A DNA stretch of 6,620 bases from Anaerolineales bacterium (GTDB taxonomy: Bacteria > Chloroflexota > Anaerolineae > Anaerolineales > Villigracilaceae). Shown piece by piece: positions 1-5,385 of the stretch (its first letter is position 1; every line of letters starts with the position of its first letter). The DNA lies in assembly GCA_020847355.1 (NCBI GenBank), contig JADLCG010000228.1, forward strand, positions 1-6,620. Reading direction: 5' to 3'. Position numbers and translations under genes: made by a program. Under the pieces are notes generated by a model that saw nothing but the letters and a program-made list of their open reading frames with translations, was not told the DNA's origin and searched no databases.

Positions 1-1
1 G

Positions 2-1843
2 GCGGCGCAAGGCTTCGGTGAGTTGACCTGCGTCTTCGTAGCCGACATATCCGGGAGGCGCGCCCACCAAACGGGCGGCGGTGTGGCGTTCCATAAATTC
101 GGACATGTCCAGTTGAATGGCGGCTTCCTCGCTTCCAAACATAAATTTGGCGAGCGTTTTGGTGAGTTGCGTTTTGCCTACGCCGGTTGGTCCTAAAAAG
201 ATGAATGAACCAATCGGGCGTTTAGGGTCTTTGAGACCGGCGCGCGCGCGGCGCACAGCGCGGGAGATGGCGACAATCGCATCTTCCTGACCAATGATTG
301 AATCGCGTAATTCATCTTCCATTTTCAGCAGGCGCTGGGATTCGGCTTCCGCTAATTGCATGAGCGGCACGCCCGTCCACATGGAGACGACTTCGGCAAT
401 ATCTTCGGCGGAAACGACAGGGCTGGTTGTGCGGTCCCAACCACTGCGGAGTCTTTCAATTTGTTGCCCCAAATCTGTTTCGCGTTCTTCCCATTCTTTC
501 ACATCTTCGTTGTTGCCTTCTTCTTGCGCCAACGTGCGGTTCTGGCGCGCCTGCCGTAATTGACCAAATAGGTCTTTGGCGTGTTTGGCGGCGGGGCTTT
601 TATACATCCGCACGCGCGAAGAGGATTCGTCAATGAGATCAATCGCTTTGTCGGGTAAAAATCTTTCGGTGACATAGCGCGAAGATAAATGCGTGGCGGC
701 TTCGAGCGCTTCATCTGAAATTACAAGGTGATGATGTTCTTCATACGCGCCGCGAATGCCCCTGAGAATTTGAATGGTCTCGTCTTCGGAGGGTTCATCC
801 ACTTGAACAGGTTGGAAGCGCCGTTCCAATGCCGCGTCTGATTCGATGTGCTTGCGATATTCTTCCAGCGTAGTCGCGCCGATGACTTGCAGTTCGCCGC
901 GCGATAAAGCGGGCTTGAGGATGTTTGCCGCATCCACAGAAGAGCCAGCGGCGCCTGCCCCAACGAGCATGTGGACTTCGTCAATGAAGAGGATCGCGCC
1001 GGATTGTTTCAACTCGTCAATGATGCGTTTGAGTCTTTCTTCAAATTGACCGCGATACATTGTGCCAGCGACTAAAGAGCCTACGTCCAATTGAAGCACG
1101 CGTTTGTTCATCAACGGAGCAGGCACGTCGCCTTCGATGATTCTTTGCGCGAGACCTTCCACGATGGCGGTTTTGCCAACGCCGGGTTCGCCAATTAAGG
1201 CGGGGTTGTTTTTGGTGCGCCGCGCCAAAATTTGAATGACGCGCTCAATTTCCATTTGACGACCAATCACCGGATCGAGTTTCTTTTCTTCGGCTTTGGA
1301 AGTTAAATCCGAAGCGAGTTGATCCACGAGCGGGGTTTTTTGGTTAGCTCCGCCAGCGCCCGCTTTAGTCGGTTGGGGACCGGCAGTCGTCGGGGAGGAT
1401 GAGGCGGATTCGTTCAACACGCGGCGGGTTTGGCGTTTGATTTGGTCGGGCGTTACGCCCAGTCTGCGCAGGGCTTCGAGCGCCGTAGATTCGATCCGCA
1501 CCAAGCCTAATAAAATATGTTCTGTTCCAATGTAGTGATGCCCGAGACGGCGGGCTTCTTCGACGGCGTATTCCAGCACTTGTTGCGTTTCGGCGGCGAG
1601 TTCGATGCGGTTTGGGTCAAAATCTGCAGATGCGGTGGAGACGCGCGCCACCACGTCGCGCACGCGTTCGGAGATCATGCCGAGTTCGCGTAAAACGCGC
1701 CCGGCGACGCCACCTTCTTCGTCCATTAATCCGAGGAGAAGGTGTTCAGTACCAATATTGTTTTGGCGAGCGCGCTCTGCCTCTTGATGAGCGAGACTGA
1801 GGACGCGCCTTGCACGCTGTGTAAATCTTTCCATGCCAGCCAT
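2..1843 (-). CDS. clpC: ATP-dependent Clp protease ATP-binding subunit ClpC (C-terminus beyond the window)
   Basis: This is a class I Clp/Hsp100 AAA+ unfoldase, which in this family forms hexamers that unfold proteins and feed them to the ClpP peptidase in the cytoplasm. 614 codons are visible. Two Clp N-domain repeats occupy about residues 5-70 and 80-145, each carrying an IGTEH-LLGL motif. D1 has Walker A GEPGVGKT (218-225), pore loop GTMYRG (260-265), Walker B ILFIDE (284-289) and an ERRF arginine-finger region (340-343). A charged coiled-coil middle domain spans about 420-465. D2 begins with Walker A GPTGVGKT (551-558) and reaches the pore motif GAPPGYVGYE (594-603). The window ends there, so roughly the last 200 residues of a usual 810-850 are unseen. 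The short middle domain and double N-repeat favour ClpC over ClpB. The ATG is preceded by AGGAG seven bases upstream. The usual pore-loop lysine in D1 is methionine. Whether the C-terminal ClpP-binding loop is present cannot be judged here. Confidence 0.95.
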   Translation of the reverse strand, partial: MAGMERFTQRARRVLSLAHQEAERARQNNIGTEHLLLGLMDEEGGVAGRVLRELGMISERVRDVVARVSTASADFDPNRIELAAETQQVLEYAVEEARRLGHHYIGTEHILLGLVRIESTALEALRRLGVTPDQIKRQTRRVLNESASSSPTTAGPQPTKAGAGGANQKTPLVDQLASDLTSKAEEKKLDPVIGRQMEIERVIQILARRTKNNPALIGEPGVGKTAIVEGLAQRIIEGDVPAPLMNKRVLQLDVGSLVAGTMYRGQFEERLKRIIDELKQSGAILFIDEVHMLVGAGAAGSSVDAANILKPALSRGELQVIGATTLEEYRKHIESDAALERRFQPVQVDEPSEDETIQILRGIRGAYEEHHHLVISDEALEAATHLSSRYVTERFLPDKAIDLIDESSSRVRMYKSPAAKHAKDLFGQLRQARQNRTLAQEEGNNEDVKEWEERETDLGQQIERLRSGWDRTTSPVVSAEDIAEVVSMWTGVPLMQLAEAESQRLLKMEDELRDSIIGQEDAIVAISRAVRRARAGLKDPKRPIGSFIFLGPTGVGKTQLTKTLAKFMFGSEEAAIQLDMSEFMERHTAARLVGAPPGYVGYEDAGQLTEALRR

Positions 1844-1850
1844 AGTTTTT

Positions 1851-1855
1851 CTCCT
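1851..1855 (-). promoter_or_regulatory. Shine-Dalgarno site of clpC
   Basis: AGGAG lies seven bases before the clpC ATG, a near-ideal position. It fixes the start at 1843 and shows that clpC uses a leadered mRNA, unlike two other genes in this window. Confidence 0.8.
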
Positions 1856-1867
1856 AATCTTTCGGTG

Positions 1868-1873
1868 ATTCTA
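1868..1873 (-). promoter_or_regulatory. possible -10 element of clpC
   Basis: TAGAAT differs from the TATAAT consensus at one base. It would place the transcript start near 1861, giving an untranslated leader of about 18 bases that holds the AGGAG site. No recognisable -35 hexamer is found 16-18 bases upstream, so the call rests on the hexamer and its position between the mazG terminator and clpC. Confidence 0.3.
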
Positions 1874-1930
1874 CCAAAAAGCGGGAGGACTCGGTGTTGG
1901 AAAAAGGTTAGAATTTCCTTACGCTTTAGT

Positions 1931-1950
1931 ATTTTGAGCGCAATTTTGAG
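1931..1950 (-). repeat. 8-bp direct repeat upstream of clpC
   Basis: ATTTTGAG occurs twice on the plus strand (CTCAAAAT on the minus strand), at 1931-1938 and 1943-1950, separated by CGCA. The copies are 12 bp from start to start, so they lie slightly more than one helical turn apart. They sit about 60-80 bp upstream of the possible clpC -10 and directly after the mazG terminator. They could be an operator, but no known regulator is recognised; chance is possible in AT-rich sequence. Confidence 0.35.
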
Positions 1951-1982
1951 AAAAACTGCCGAAAAGTTGCGCTTTTTACGGC
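1951..1982 (-). terminator. intrinsic terminator after mazG
   Basis: On the minus strand GCCG plus AAAAG (with a two-base TA bulge) pairs with CTTTT plus CGGC around a CGCAA loop at 1958-1982. AGTTTTT follows at 1957-1951. It begins eight bases after the mazG stop codon. It would separate mazG transcription from clpC, consistent with clpC having its own promoter. The stem is rather A/T-rich, so efficiency may be moderate. Confidence 0.55.
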
Positions 1983-1989
1983 GGCTGAT

Positions 1990-2319
1990 TTAGCGGTTAT
2001 CCCCATCGCCTTGAATTTTTCCGCGTGTTTGGCGATCTAAAAGTTTTGCGATATTGGCTTCGGCGATTTCATCTAAAGAAAGCTCAAGTTCTGTGGCGGT
2101 TTGGGCAAGATACCAGAGCACGTCGCCGAGCTCGGCTTTGAGGGCTTGACGAGTTTCGTCCGAAATTTGACCCGCTTTATCGCGAAACACCTTCTTGATT
2201 TTGCCTGCCACTTCGCCCGCTTCATTGACCAAGCCCAGAGTCGGGTAAATGACTCCCTGCCCAATGACCGGATATTTTGCAGTGGCGCGTGATTTGCTTT
2301 GGTAGTCTGTGAAGTTCAT
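1990..2319 (-). CDS. MazG-like nucleotide pyrophosphohydrolase
   Basis: A 109-residue all-alpha protein of the MazG-like NTP pyrophosphatase family. These enzymes cleave nucleoside triphosphates, often non-canonical ones, to monophosphate and pyrophosphate, cleaning the nucleotide pool. The metal-binding signature is complete: E33-A-G-E36 on one helix and E63-L-G-D66 on the next, with 26 residues between, fitting the family pattern EXXE(12-28)EXXD. The tail carries LLDRQTRGKIQGDGDNR (93-109), a typical ending for the single-domain subfamily. The length is normal for this short form; it is not the two-domain E. coli MazG, so no symbol is given. The start lies 11 bases after the upstream ATPase stop. 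Its AAAAGG ribosome site (2327-2332) overlaps that stop codon, suggesting cotranscription and translational coupling. No convincing promoter of its own was found. The exact substrate cannot be read from sequence. Confidence 0.9.
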   Translation of the reverse strand: MNFTDYQSKSRATAKYPVIGQGVIYPTLGLVNEAGEVAGKIKKVFRDKAGQISDETRQALKAELGDVLWYLAQTATELELSLDEIAEANIAKLLDRQTRGKIQGDGDNR

Positions 2320-2326
2320 AGGTTAA

Positions 2327-2332
2327 CCTTTT
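2327..2332 (-). promoter_or_regulatory. Shine-Dalgarno site of the MazG-like gene, overlapping the upstream stop codon
   Basis: AAAAGG lies seven bases before the ATG at 2319. Its first two bases belong to the TAA stop (2333-2331) of the DUF4143 ATPase gene. This arrangement is typical of coupled operon genes. Confidence 0.6.
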
Positions 2333-3461
2333 ATGGCAATATAAATTTTTGATAATTTTCGGGTGAAATAATCTCAAAACTTGAATTGGAGTATCCTTCA
2401 CTCCATTGAGTAGGCGCATTGATTTTTTTTGAGGCAGACCATTTCATTTCGTAACCATGTAATTTCCCGTCACGTTCTTCAATCAAATCAATTTCCTGTT
2501 GATTATAAGTTCGCCAGAAATAGCTGTTGGCATACACAGATTGATACGCTCTATATTTTAATCTTTCAATAAAAATAAAATTTTCCCATAATTGACCTAC
2601 ATCATTACGCTGAGAAAGTTTATTGAATTGAGCAATTAGAGAATTACGGATACCCATATCCATAAAATAATATTTTGATTTGTTAGTGATTTCATTTCTC
2701 AAATTCCTGCTAAACCCGCCCAAGCGCACAATGACAAACGCTTTTTCAAGCAAATCTAAGTAGCGTTGAATTGTTTTATAGTCCACGCCAATTTTTGCGC
2801 CAATTTCCGAGAGCGAAACTTCAGAGCCGACTTGAAAGGCAAGTAGTTTTAATAAATCTAATAATATTTTTGAATTCTTTACTCGGTCAAACGCCAAAAT
2901 ATCTTTAACCAAATAAGAATTTGAAATTTCACTAATTACGTCTATTTTTTGTTTTTGCGTAGCGGCTTGTAAAACTTCGGGGTAAGAACCATAAATCAAA
3001 AAATCTTCAATCTTTTCTTTCAGTTCAAATTTGTTGTACGTAGAAAGCAATTCTATTTGTGCCAACGGATATAAAGTTAATGTTTGTTTTCTACCCGTTA
3101 ACGGTTCGCCCACCTGACCTGCCAATTCAAATGAAGACGAGCCAGTAAGGATGACGCGAATATCAGGGCGTTGGTCAACAACAATTTTGATTCCTATGCC
3201 TACATTGGGAATATTCTGAGCTTCATCAATTGCTAGTAAGTCGTAGCCTTCAACATAAGCAAGGATTTGTTCAAAATCTTGCGAACTTAAAACTTGTTGG
3301 GTGCGTATGTTATCCCCAGAATCTAACTTGTACTTAAGTTTTGTCGTTTTCAAAAAAGTTTGTAATAGCGTTGTTTTCCCCACACGGCGTGGGCCATAAA
3401 TCAGCAAGGCTTTACCTGCCTGCACATGGTTTTCCAAAGGTTCGTAAGAGCGAGTGAACAT
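2331..3461 (-). CDS. AAA ATPase with C-terminal DUF4143 domain
   Basis: A 376-residue protein of the widespread AAA_14/DUF4143 family, whose cellular role is poorly defined. Numbering from the ATG at 3461: Walker A GPRRVGKT at 23-30, Walker B LLAIDEAQ at 75-82, and a sensor-1 strand LTGSSS at 105-110. A winged-helix-like segment (about 214-247, ending LLEKAFVIVRL) follows. The DUF4143 end has WENFIFIERLK (292-302), then D325 and E338-x-K340. That pattern resembles the PD-(D/E)xK nuclease fold seen in the family, although nuclease activity is not established. Length is close to the usual 370-450 residues and nothing is broken. An in-frame TTG at 3479 would add six residues, but it lies inside the promoter described here, so ATG 3461 is preferred. 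The gene is strikingly AT-rich compared with clpC (16 G+C in the 60 bases 2521-2580), suggesting horizontal acquisition. The MazG-like gene follows closely. Confidence 0.88.
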   Translation of the reverse strand: MFTRSYEPLENHVQAGKALLIYGPRRVGKTTLLQTFLKTTKLKYKLDSGDNIRTQQVLSSQDFEQILAYVEGYDLLAIDEAQNIPNVGIGIKIVVDQRPDIRVILTGSSSFELAGQVGEPLTGRKQTLTLYPLAQIELLSTYNKFELKEKIEDFLIYGSYPEVLQAATQKQKIDVISEISNSYLVKDILAFDRVKNSKILLDLLKLLAFQVGSEVSLSEIGAKIGVDYKTIQRYLDLLEKAFVIVRLGGFSRNLRNEITNKSKYYFMDMGIRNSLIAQFNKLSQRNDVGQLWENFIFIERLKYRAYQSVYANSYFWRTYNQQEIDLIEERDGKLHGYEMKWSASKKINAPTQWSEGYSNSSFEIISPENYQKFILP

Positions 3462-3467
3462 GAATTC

Positions 3468-3496
3468 ACTATACTCCAATTCCTCATTTTTGTCAA
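3468..3496 (-). promoter_or_regulatory. sigma-70 type promoter for a leaderless DUF4143 mRNA
   Basis: On the minus strand TTGACA (3496-3491, a perfect -35) is followed by a 17-base spacer and TATAGT (3473-3468, one mismatch to TATAAT). GAATTC then fills the six bases to the ATG at 3461. A standard -10 to +1 distance places the first transcribed base on the A of ATG, so the mRNA should be leaderless. The first two bases of the -35 are shared with the T-tract of the preceding terminator. Confidence 0.75.
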
Positions 3497-3524
3497 AAAA
3501 CTAGGAGTATCGCTCCTAGTTTTC
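3495..3524 (-). terminator. intrinsic terminator of the SAP/DUF6434 gene
   Basis: A perfect 11-bp inverted repeat, AAAACTAGGAG (3497-3507) and CTCCTAGTTTT (3513-3523), encloses a five-base loop. On the minus strand the CTCCTAG arm runs into TTTTTT (3500-3495), making a textbook rho-independent terminator. It starts two bases after the TGA stop at 3526. It separates this gene from the DUF4143 gene, so the two are neighbours but not one operon. Confidence 0.85.
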
Positions 3525-3525
3525 A

Positions 3526-4071
3526 TCAAGCTCCGTTTCGGCGTTCCTTCTTTTTCATCTTCCATGCCCGAATGGCTTCTTTCAAATTTGCATTGGGGTG
3601 CGTTTTGAAATATTCTCGAATATGCCGATTGTATTCAAATTGCGAGGCAATCGGCTTTTCTTTTACGGGGTTTTTCTGGGCTTCCTGCCAAACTTCTATC
3701 GCTTCGCCTAAAGTTTTCCCAACGCCATAATGAATAAAATCCCTCATCACGCTATCAAAATGAAAATGTGTTCCGATCTCTTTTTCAAAAAAAGCCCGCA
3801 TTTCTTGGCTACAACGCCAGCCTGAGCCAATCACACTCTGACGAGTAAATGTTTTGGGCATAGCTCCTTGACGCTTTGTAGTAGTCTGGAGCGCTTTGTC
3901 TTCTGGCTTTCCCGTGCTTAAAAATTGACCAATTCTGTCAGTCAGAACTTGTTTAGAACCAGTTGTAGATAAATTGTGTTCTCGTAAAAATACAATCAGC
4001 TCTTCTTTTAGCCAATAAAAACTTAAGAAATCATTCGGTTGTGTGTGTAAATTTAATTTTGGACGCGCCAT
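3526..4071 (-). CDS. SAP domain / DUF6434 domain protein
   Basis: A 181-residue protein with an N-terminal SAP-like helix-extended-loop-helix segment and a C-terminal DUF6434 region. The SAP segment (about 19-54, YWLKEELIVFLREHNLSTTGSKQ...) has the conserved leucines and the GSK-LTDRI pattern; SAP modules generally bind DNA or RNA. A lysine-rich linker follows. The DUF6434 region has VIGSGWRCSQEMRAFFEKEIG (80-100), HFHF and GKTLGEAIEVW (118-128), then QFEYNRHIREYF (144-155) and LKEAIRAWK (163-171), the last resembling the GKTLGEAIEVW helix. Function of DUF6434 is unknown; nucleic-acid binding is inferred from the SAP part. ATG 4071 gives the family-typical MARPKLN start; an upstream in-frame TTG at 4098 would fall inside the GC-rich palindrome and is rejected. 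No Shine-Dalgarno site is visible. The gene is AT-rich (17 G+C in the 60 bases 3961-4020), like its DUF4143 neighbour. Confidence 0.8.
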   Translation of the reverse strand: MARPKLNLHTQPNDFLSFYWLKEELIVFLREHNLSTTGSKQVLTDRIGQFLSTGKPEDKALQTTTKRQGAMPKTFTRQSVIGSGWRCSQEMRAFFEKEIGTHFHFDSVMRDFIHYGVGKTLGEAIEVWQEAQKNPVKEKPIASQFEYNRHIREYFKTHPNANLKEAIRAWKMKKKERRNGA

Positions 4072-4092
4072 AATATATTTTCTAAAATCCCT

Positions 4093-4134
4093 GCTCAAGC
4101 CGCCGTCCTCGGCGGCGGGGACGCCGCCTTGAGC
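4093..4134. repeat. 42-bp GC-rich imperfect palindrome (REP-like)
   Basis: The element is bounded by GCTCAAG (4093-4099) and CTTGAGC (4128-4134). Its two 21-base halves match as inverted repeats at 17 positions. Internal pieces give alternative hairpins: GCCGCC/GGCGGC (4099-4104 with 4111-4116) and GGCGGCG-GGGA-CGCCGCC (4111-4128). It is nearly all G+C in the middle, whereas the sequence on both sides is AT-rich. It lies 21 bases upstream of the SAP/DUF6434 ATG and has no T-tract on either side, so it is not a normal terminator. The likeliest reading is a dispersed REP-type intergenic repeat. Confidence 0.6.
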
Positions 4135-4181
4135 GATGGTTTGTAAAATTTATTTCGACCGACTACTTAGTTAATGAAGCG

Positions 4182-4199
4182 GTTTAGCTTTCGCTAAAC
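4182..4199 (-). other. perfect stem-loop with GAAA tetraloop spanning the oxidoreductase stop codon
   Basis: GTTTAGC and GCTAAAC pair over seven bases around a GAAA loop on the minus strand; GNRA loops are stable in RNA. The TAA stop of the oxidoreductase lies in the downstream arm. No T-tract follows, so this is not a standard terminator; it may protect the mRNA 3' end or be incidental. Confidence 0.4.
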
Positions 4200-5188
4200 T
4201 CCTCAGCCAACTTCTTCCACCACGCATCTTTTTCCTTTGGAATAAACGGCGTATACAAAGTCAATCTATCAGCAATGCCGTTATACTTTTTCTTCAAATC
4301 ATCCGCCAATCCGTTTTCATCTGTAACCAAGCAAAATTCATTTAACATTTCATCGGTAATTAACATGGGCATTTCGTGCCATTCGCCTTTTGCGGCAAAG
4401 CCCGATAATTTCTCGGCAGTCGCGCCCCAGCCATGCAAATCCATCACGGCTTTGTAAGAGGGCGTGCTGGCATAAAACGCAATTTGCATACGAGCAAAGC
4501 CTTGTTCTTCAGGGGTAGTCGCCGCAAAGGCAGTCACTGAAACGGAAATATCTTTGCGCTTGCGATTTTCTTTTTGTAAACCTTCGGCAATGCCTGCCAA
4601 AATAACTTCATGCAAATATTTAGCGGTGTGGAATGGGTGCGCATGAAAGCCCTCGCACATTTCGCCGGCAAGTTTGGCAAGCCCTGTGTTCACTCCCGCT
4701 ATATAAATTGGGATATTCGGCTTCTCAATTGCGCCCGCATTAAAAAAAGGCGACATCAGCGTCGTCTTGTAGTATTCGCCGCGAAAATTTAATTTCGTGC
4801 CATTTTGCCAGCAATCCCAAAAAGCGCGGATGACTTGAATTTGTTCGCGGAGTTTTCCCGTCACGGATTCGGGCCACGGCATCCCAAAGCGCCGCTCAAT
4901 ATGCGCCTTGACCTGCGTGCCAAGCCCGAGCATAAATCTACCCGAAGATTGCGCCGCCAAATCCCACGCGGTGTATGCTAAGTTAGCAGGCGACCGTGCA
5001 AAGGAAACGGCAATCGCCGTCCCGAAGTTGAGGCGCGTAGAATGTTCGGCGATCAATGTGCAAGGCAAAAACGGATCGTGCTGAGTCTCTTGAGTCCAGA
5101 GCGCGTCAAATCCAATTGCTTCGGCGGACTGGGCAATGGACGGAACGTCTTTTAATGGAATGGGTGGGAGCGCGGCATCGAGTTTCAT
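4184..5188 (-). CDS. LLM-class flavin-dependent oxidoreductase, probably F420-dependent (MSMEG_2256-like)
   Basis: A 334-residue luciferase-like monooxygenase (TIM-barrel) protein. Its opening MKLDAALPPIPL and the motifs GFDALWTQETQHDPFLP (26-42), NFGTAIAVSFARSP (54-67), AYTAWDLAAQSSGRFMLGLGTQV (71-93) and HIERRFGMPWP (96-106) match what I recall of the TIGR03617 group, described as probable F420-dependent oxidoreductases. IPIYIAGVNTGLAKLAGE (159-176) and GFHAHPFHT (180-188) supply the later part of the cofactor pocket. Length is normal. The natural substrate is unknown for this group, and FMN use cannot be excluded from sequence. ATG 5188 is chosen because MKLDAA is the family start and because TATACT lies six bases upstream; the in-frame TTG at 5203 lies upstream of that -10 and would not be transcribed. 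No Shine-Dalgarno site is present. It appears to be transcribed alone, with the transposase remnant between it and the exonuclease gene. Confidence 0.88.
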   Translation of the reverse strand: MKLDAALPPIPLKDVPSIAQSAEAIGFDALWTQETQHDPFLPCTLIAEHSTRLNFGTAIAVSFARSPANLAYTAWDLAAQSSGRFMLGLGTQVKAHIERRFGMPWPESVTGKLREQIQVIRAFWDCWQNGTKLNFRGEYYKTTLMSPFFNAGAIEKPNIPIYIAGVNTGLAKLAGEMCEGFHAHPFHTAKYLHEVILAGIAEGLQKENRKRKDISVSVTAFAATTPEEQGFARMQIAFYASTPSYKAVMDLHGWGATAEKLSGFAAKGEWHEMPMLITDEMLNEFCLVTDENGLADDLKKKYNGIADRLTLYTPFIPKEKDAWWKKLAEEFSES

Positions 5189-5194
5189 GGGGCA

Positions 5195-5200
5195 AGTATA
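5195..5200 (-). promoter_or_regulatory. -10 element for a leaderless oxidoreductase mRNA
   Basis: TATACT (one mismatch to TATAAT) is followed by TGCCCC and then the ATG at 5188. The expected +1 is therefore the A of the start codon. The six bases contain no ribosome-binding sequence, agreeing with a leaderless transcript. A -35 hexamer is not recognisable at 16-18 bases upstream, so this promoter is less certain than the DUF4143 one. Confidence 0.5.
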
Positions 5201-5239
5201 CAAGGAAATCGGCGATTTATAGTTCGTAAAAGAATATAA

Positions 5240-5376
5240 AAAATATTAGGGCTTTCAACATCAGGCTCGCTGAAGTTTTGGCAAAAACAATTTTATGATC
5301 ATATCATTCGCGACGAGGGTTTGTATCCGCCAGCATTTGAATGGAATGAACCAATGATATTGATTTTGAAGAGTAG
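5240..5376 (+). pseudogene. decayed 3' end of a REP-associated tyrosine transposase (RAYT / TnpA_REP)
   Basis: The plus strand encodes SLKFWQKQFYDHIIRDE (5267-5317), which closely resembles the signature near the C-terminus of TnpA_REP proteins, typically WQ-(R/K)-x-(F/Y)-Y-(D/E)-H-I-I-R. After this the expected continuation, of the type RICEYIRxxPLEWNE, appears in pieces in different frames: RVC-IRQH (5316-5336), FEWNE (5336-5350), then NDIDFEE and a TAG stop (5353-5376). Several small deletions explain the frame changes. The frame is closed by TAA at 5237-5239, and the N-terminal part with the HUH motif is absent. The orientation is opposite to every intact gene here. It is clearly non-functional. 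The assignment is by recall of family motifs; chance similarity is unlikely for the first block, less so for the shifted pieces. Confidence 0.62.
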
Positions 5377-5385
5377 CCTCGTAGC

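Noticed and set aside
294..1800. Several open frames of 60-89 codons on the plus strand and other minus-strand frames within clpC
   Set aside because: They overlap a long, strongly conserved ClpC frame and their translations show no recognisable domains or ribosome sites; they are frame shadows.
1931..1950. CtsR operator upstream of clpC
   Set aside because: The repeat unit and the 12-bp period do not fit the GGTCAAA-N3-GGTCAAA pattern.
2335..2360. TATATT as a private -10 for the mazG-like gene
   Set aside because: It lies in AT-rich coding sequence of the ATPase, with no -35 at a proper distance, and such hexamers are expected by chance there.
3462..3479. TTG start adding six residues to the DUF4143 ATPase
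   Set aside because: It falls inside the TTGACA/TATAGT promoter spacer, and its GAGGAA-like sequence is too close to serve as a ribosome site.
2331..4071. Toxin-antitoxin or defence pair formed by the DUF4143 ATPase and the SAP/DUF6434 protein
   Set aside because: A strong terminator and a separate promoter lie between them, and neither has a recognisable toxin or effector domain, so the sequence does not support a joint system.
4072..4098. TTG start adding nine residues to the SAP/DUF6434 protein
   Set aside because: It starts inside the GC-rich palindrome and the family begins at MARPKLN.
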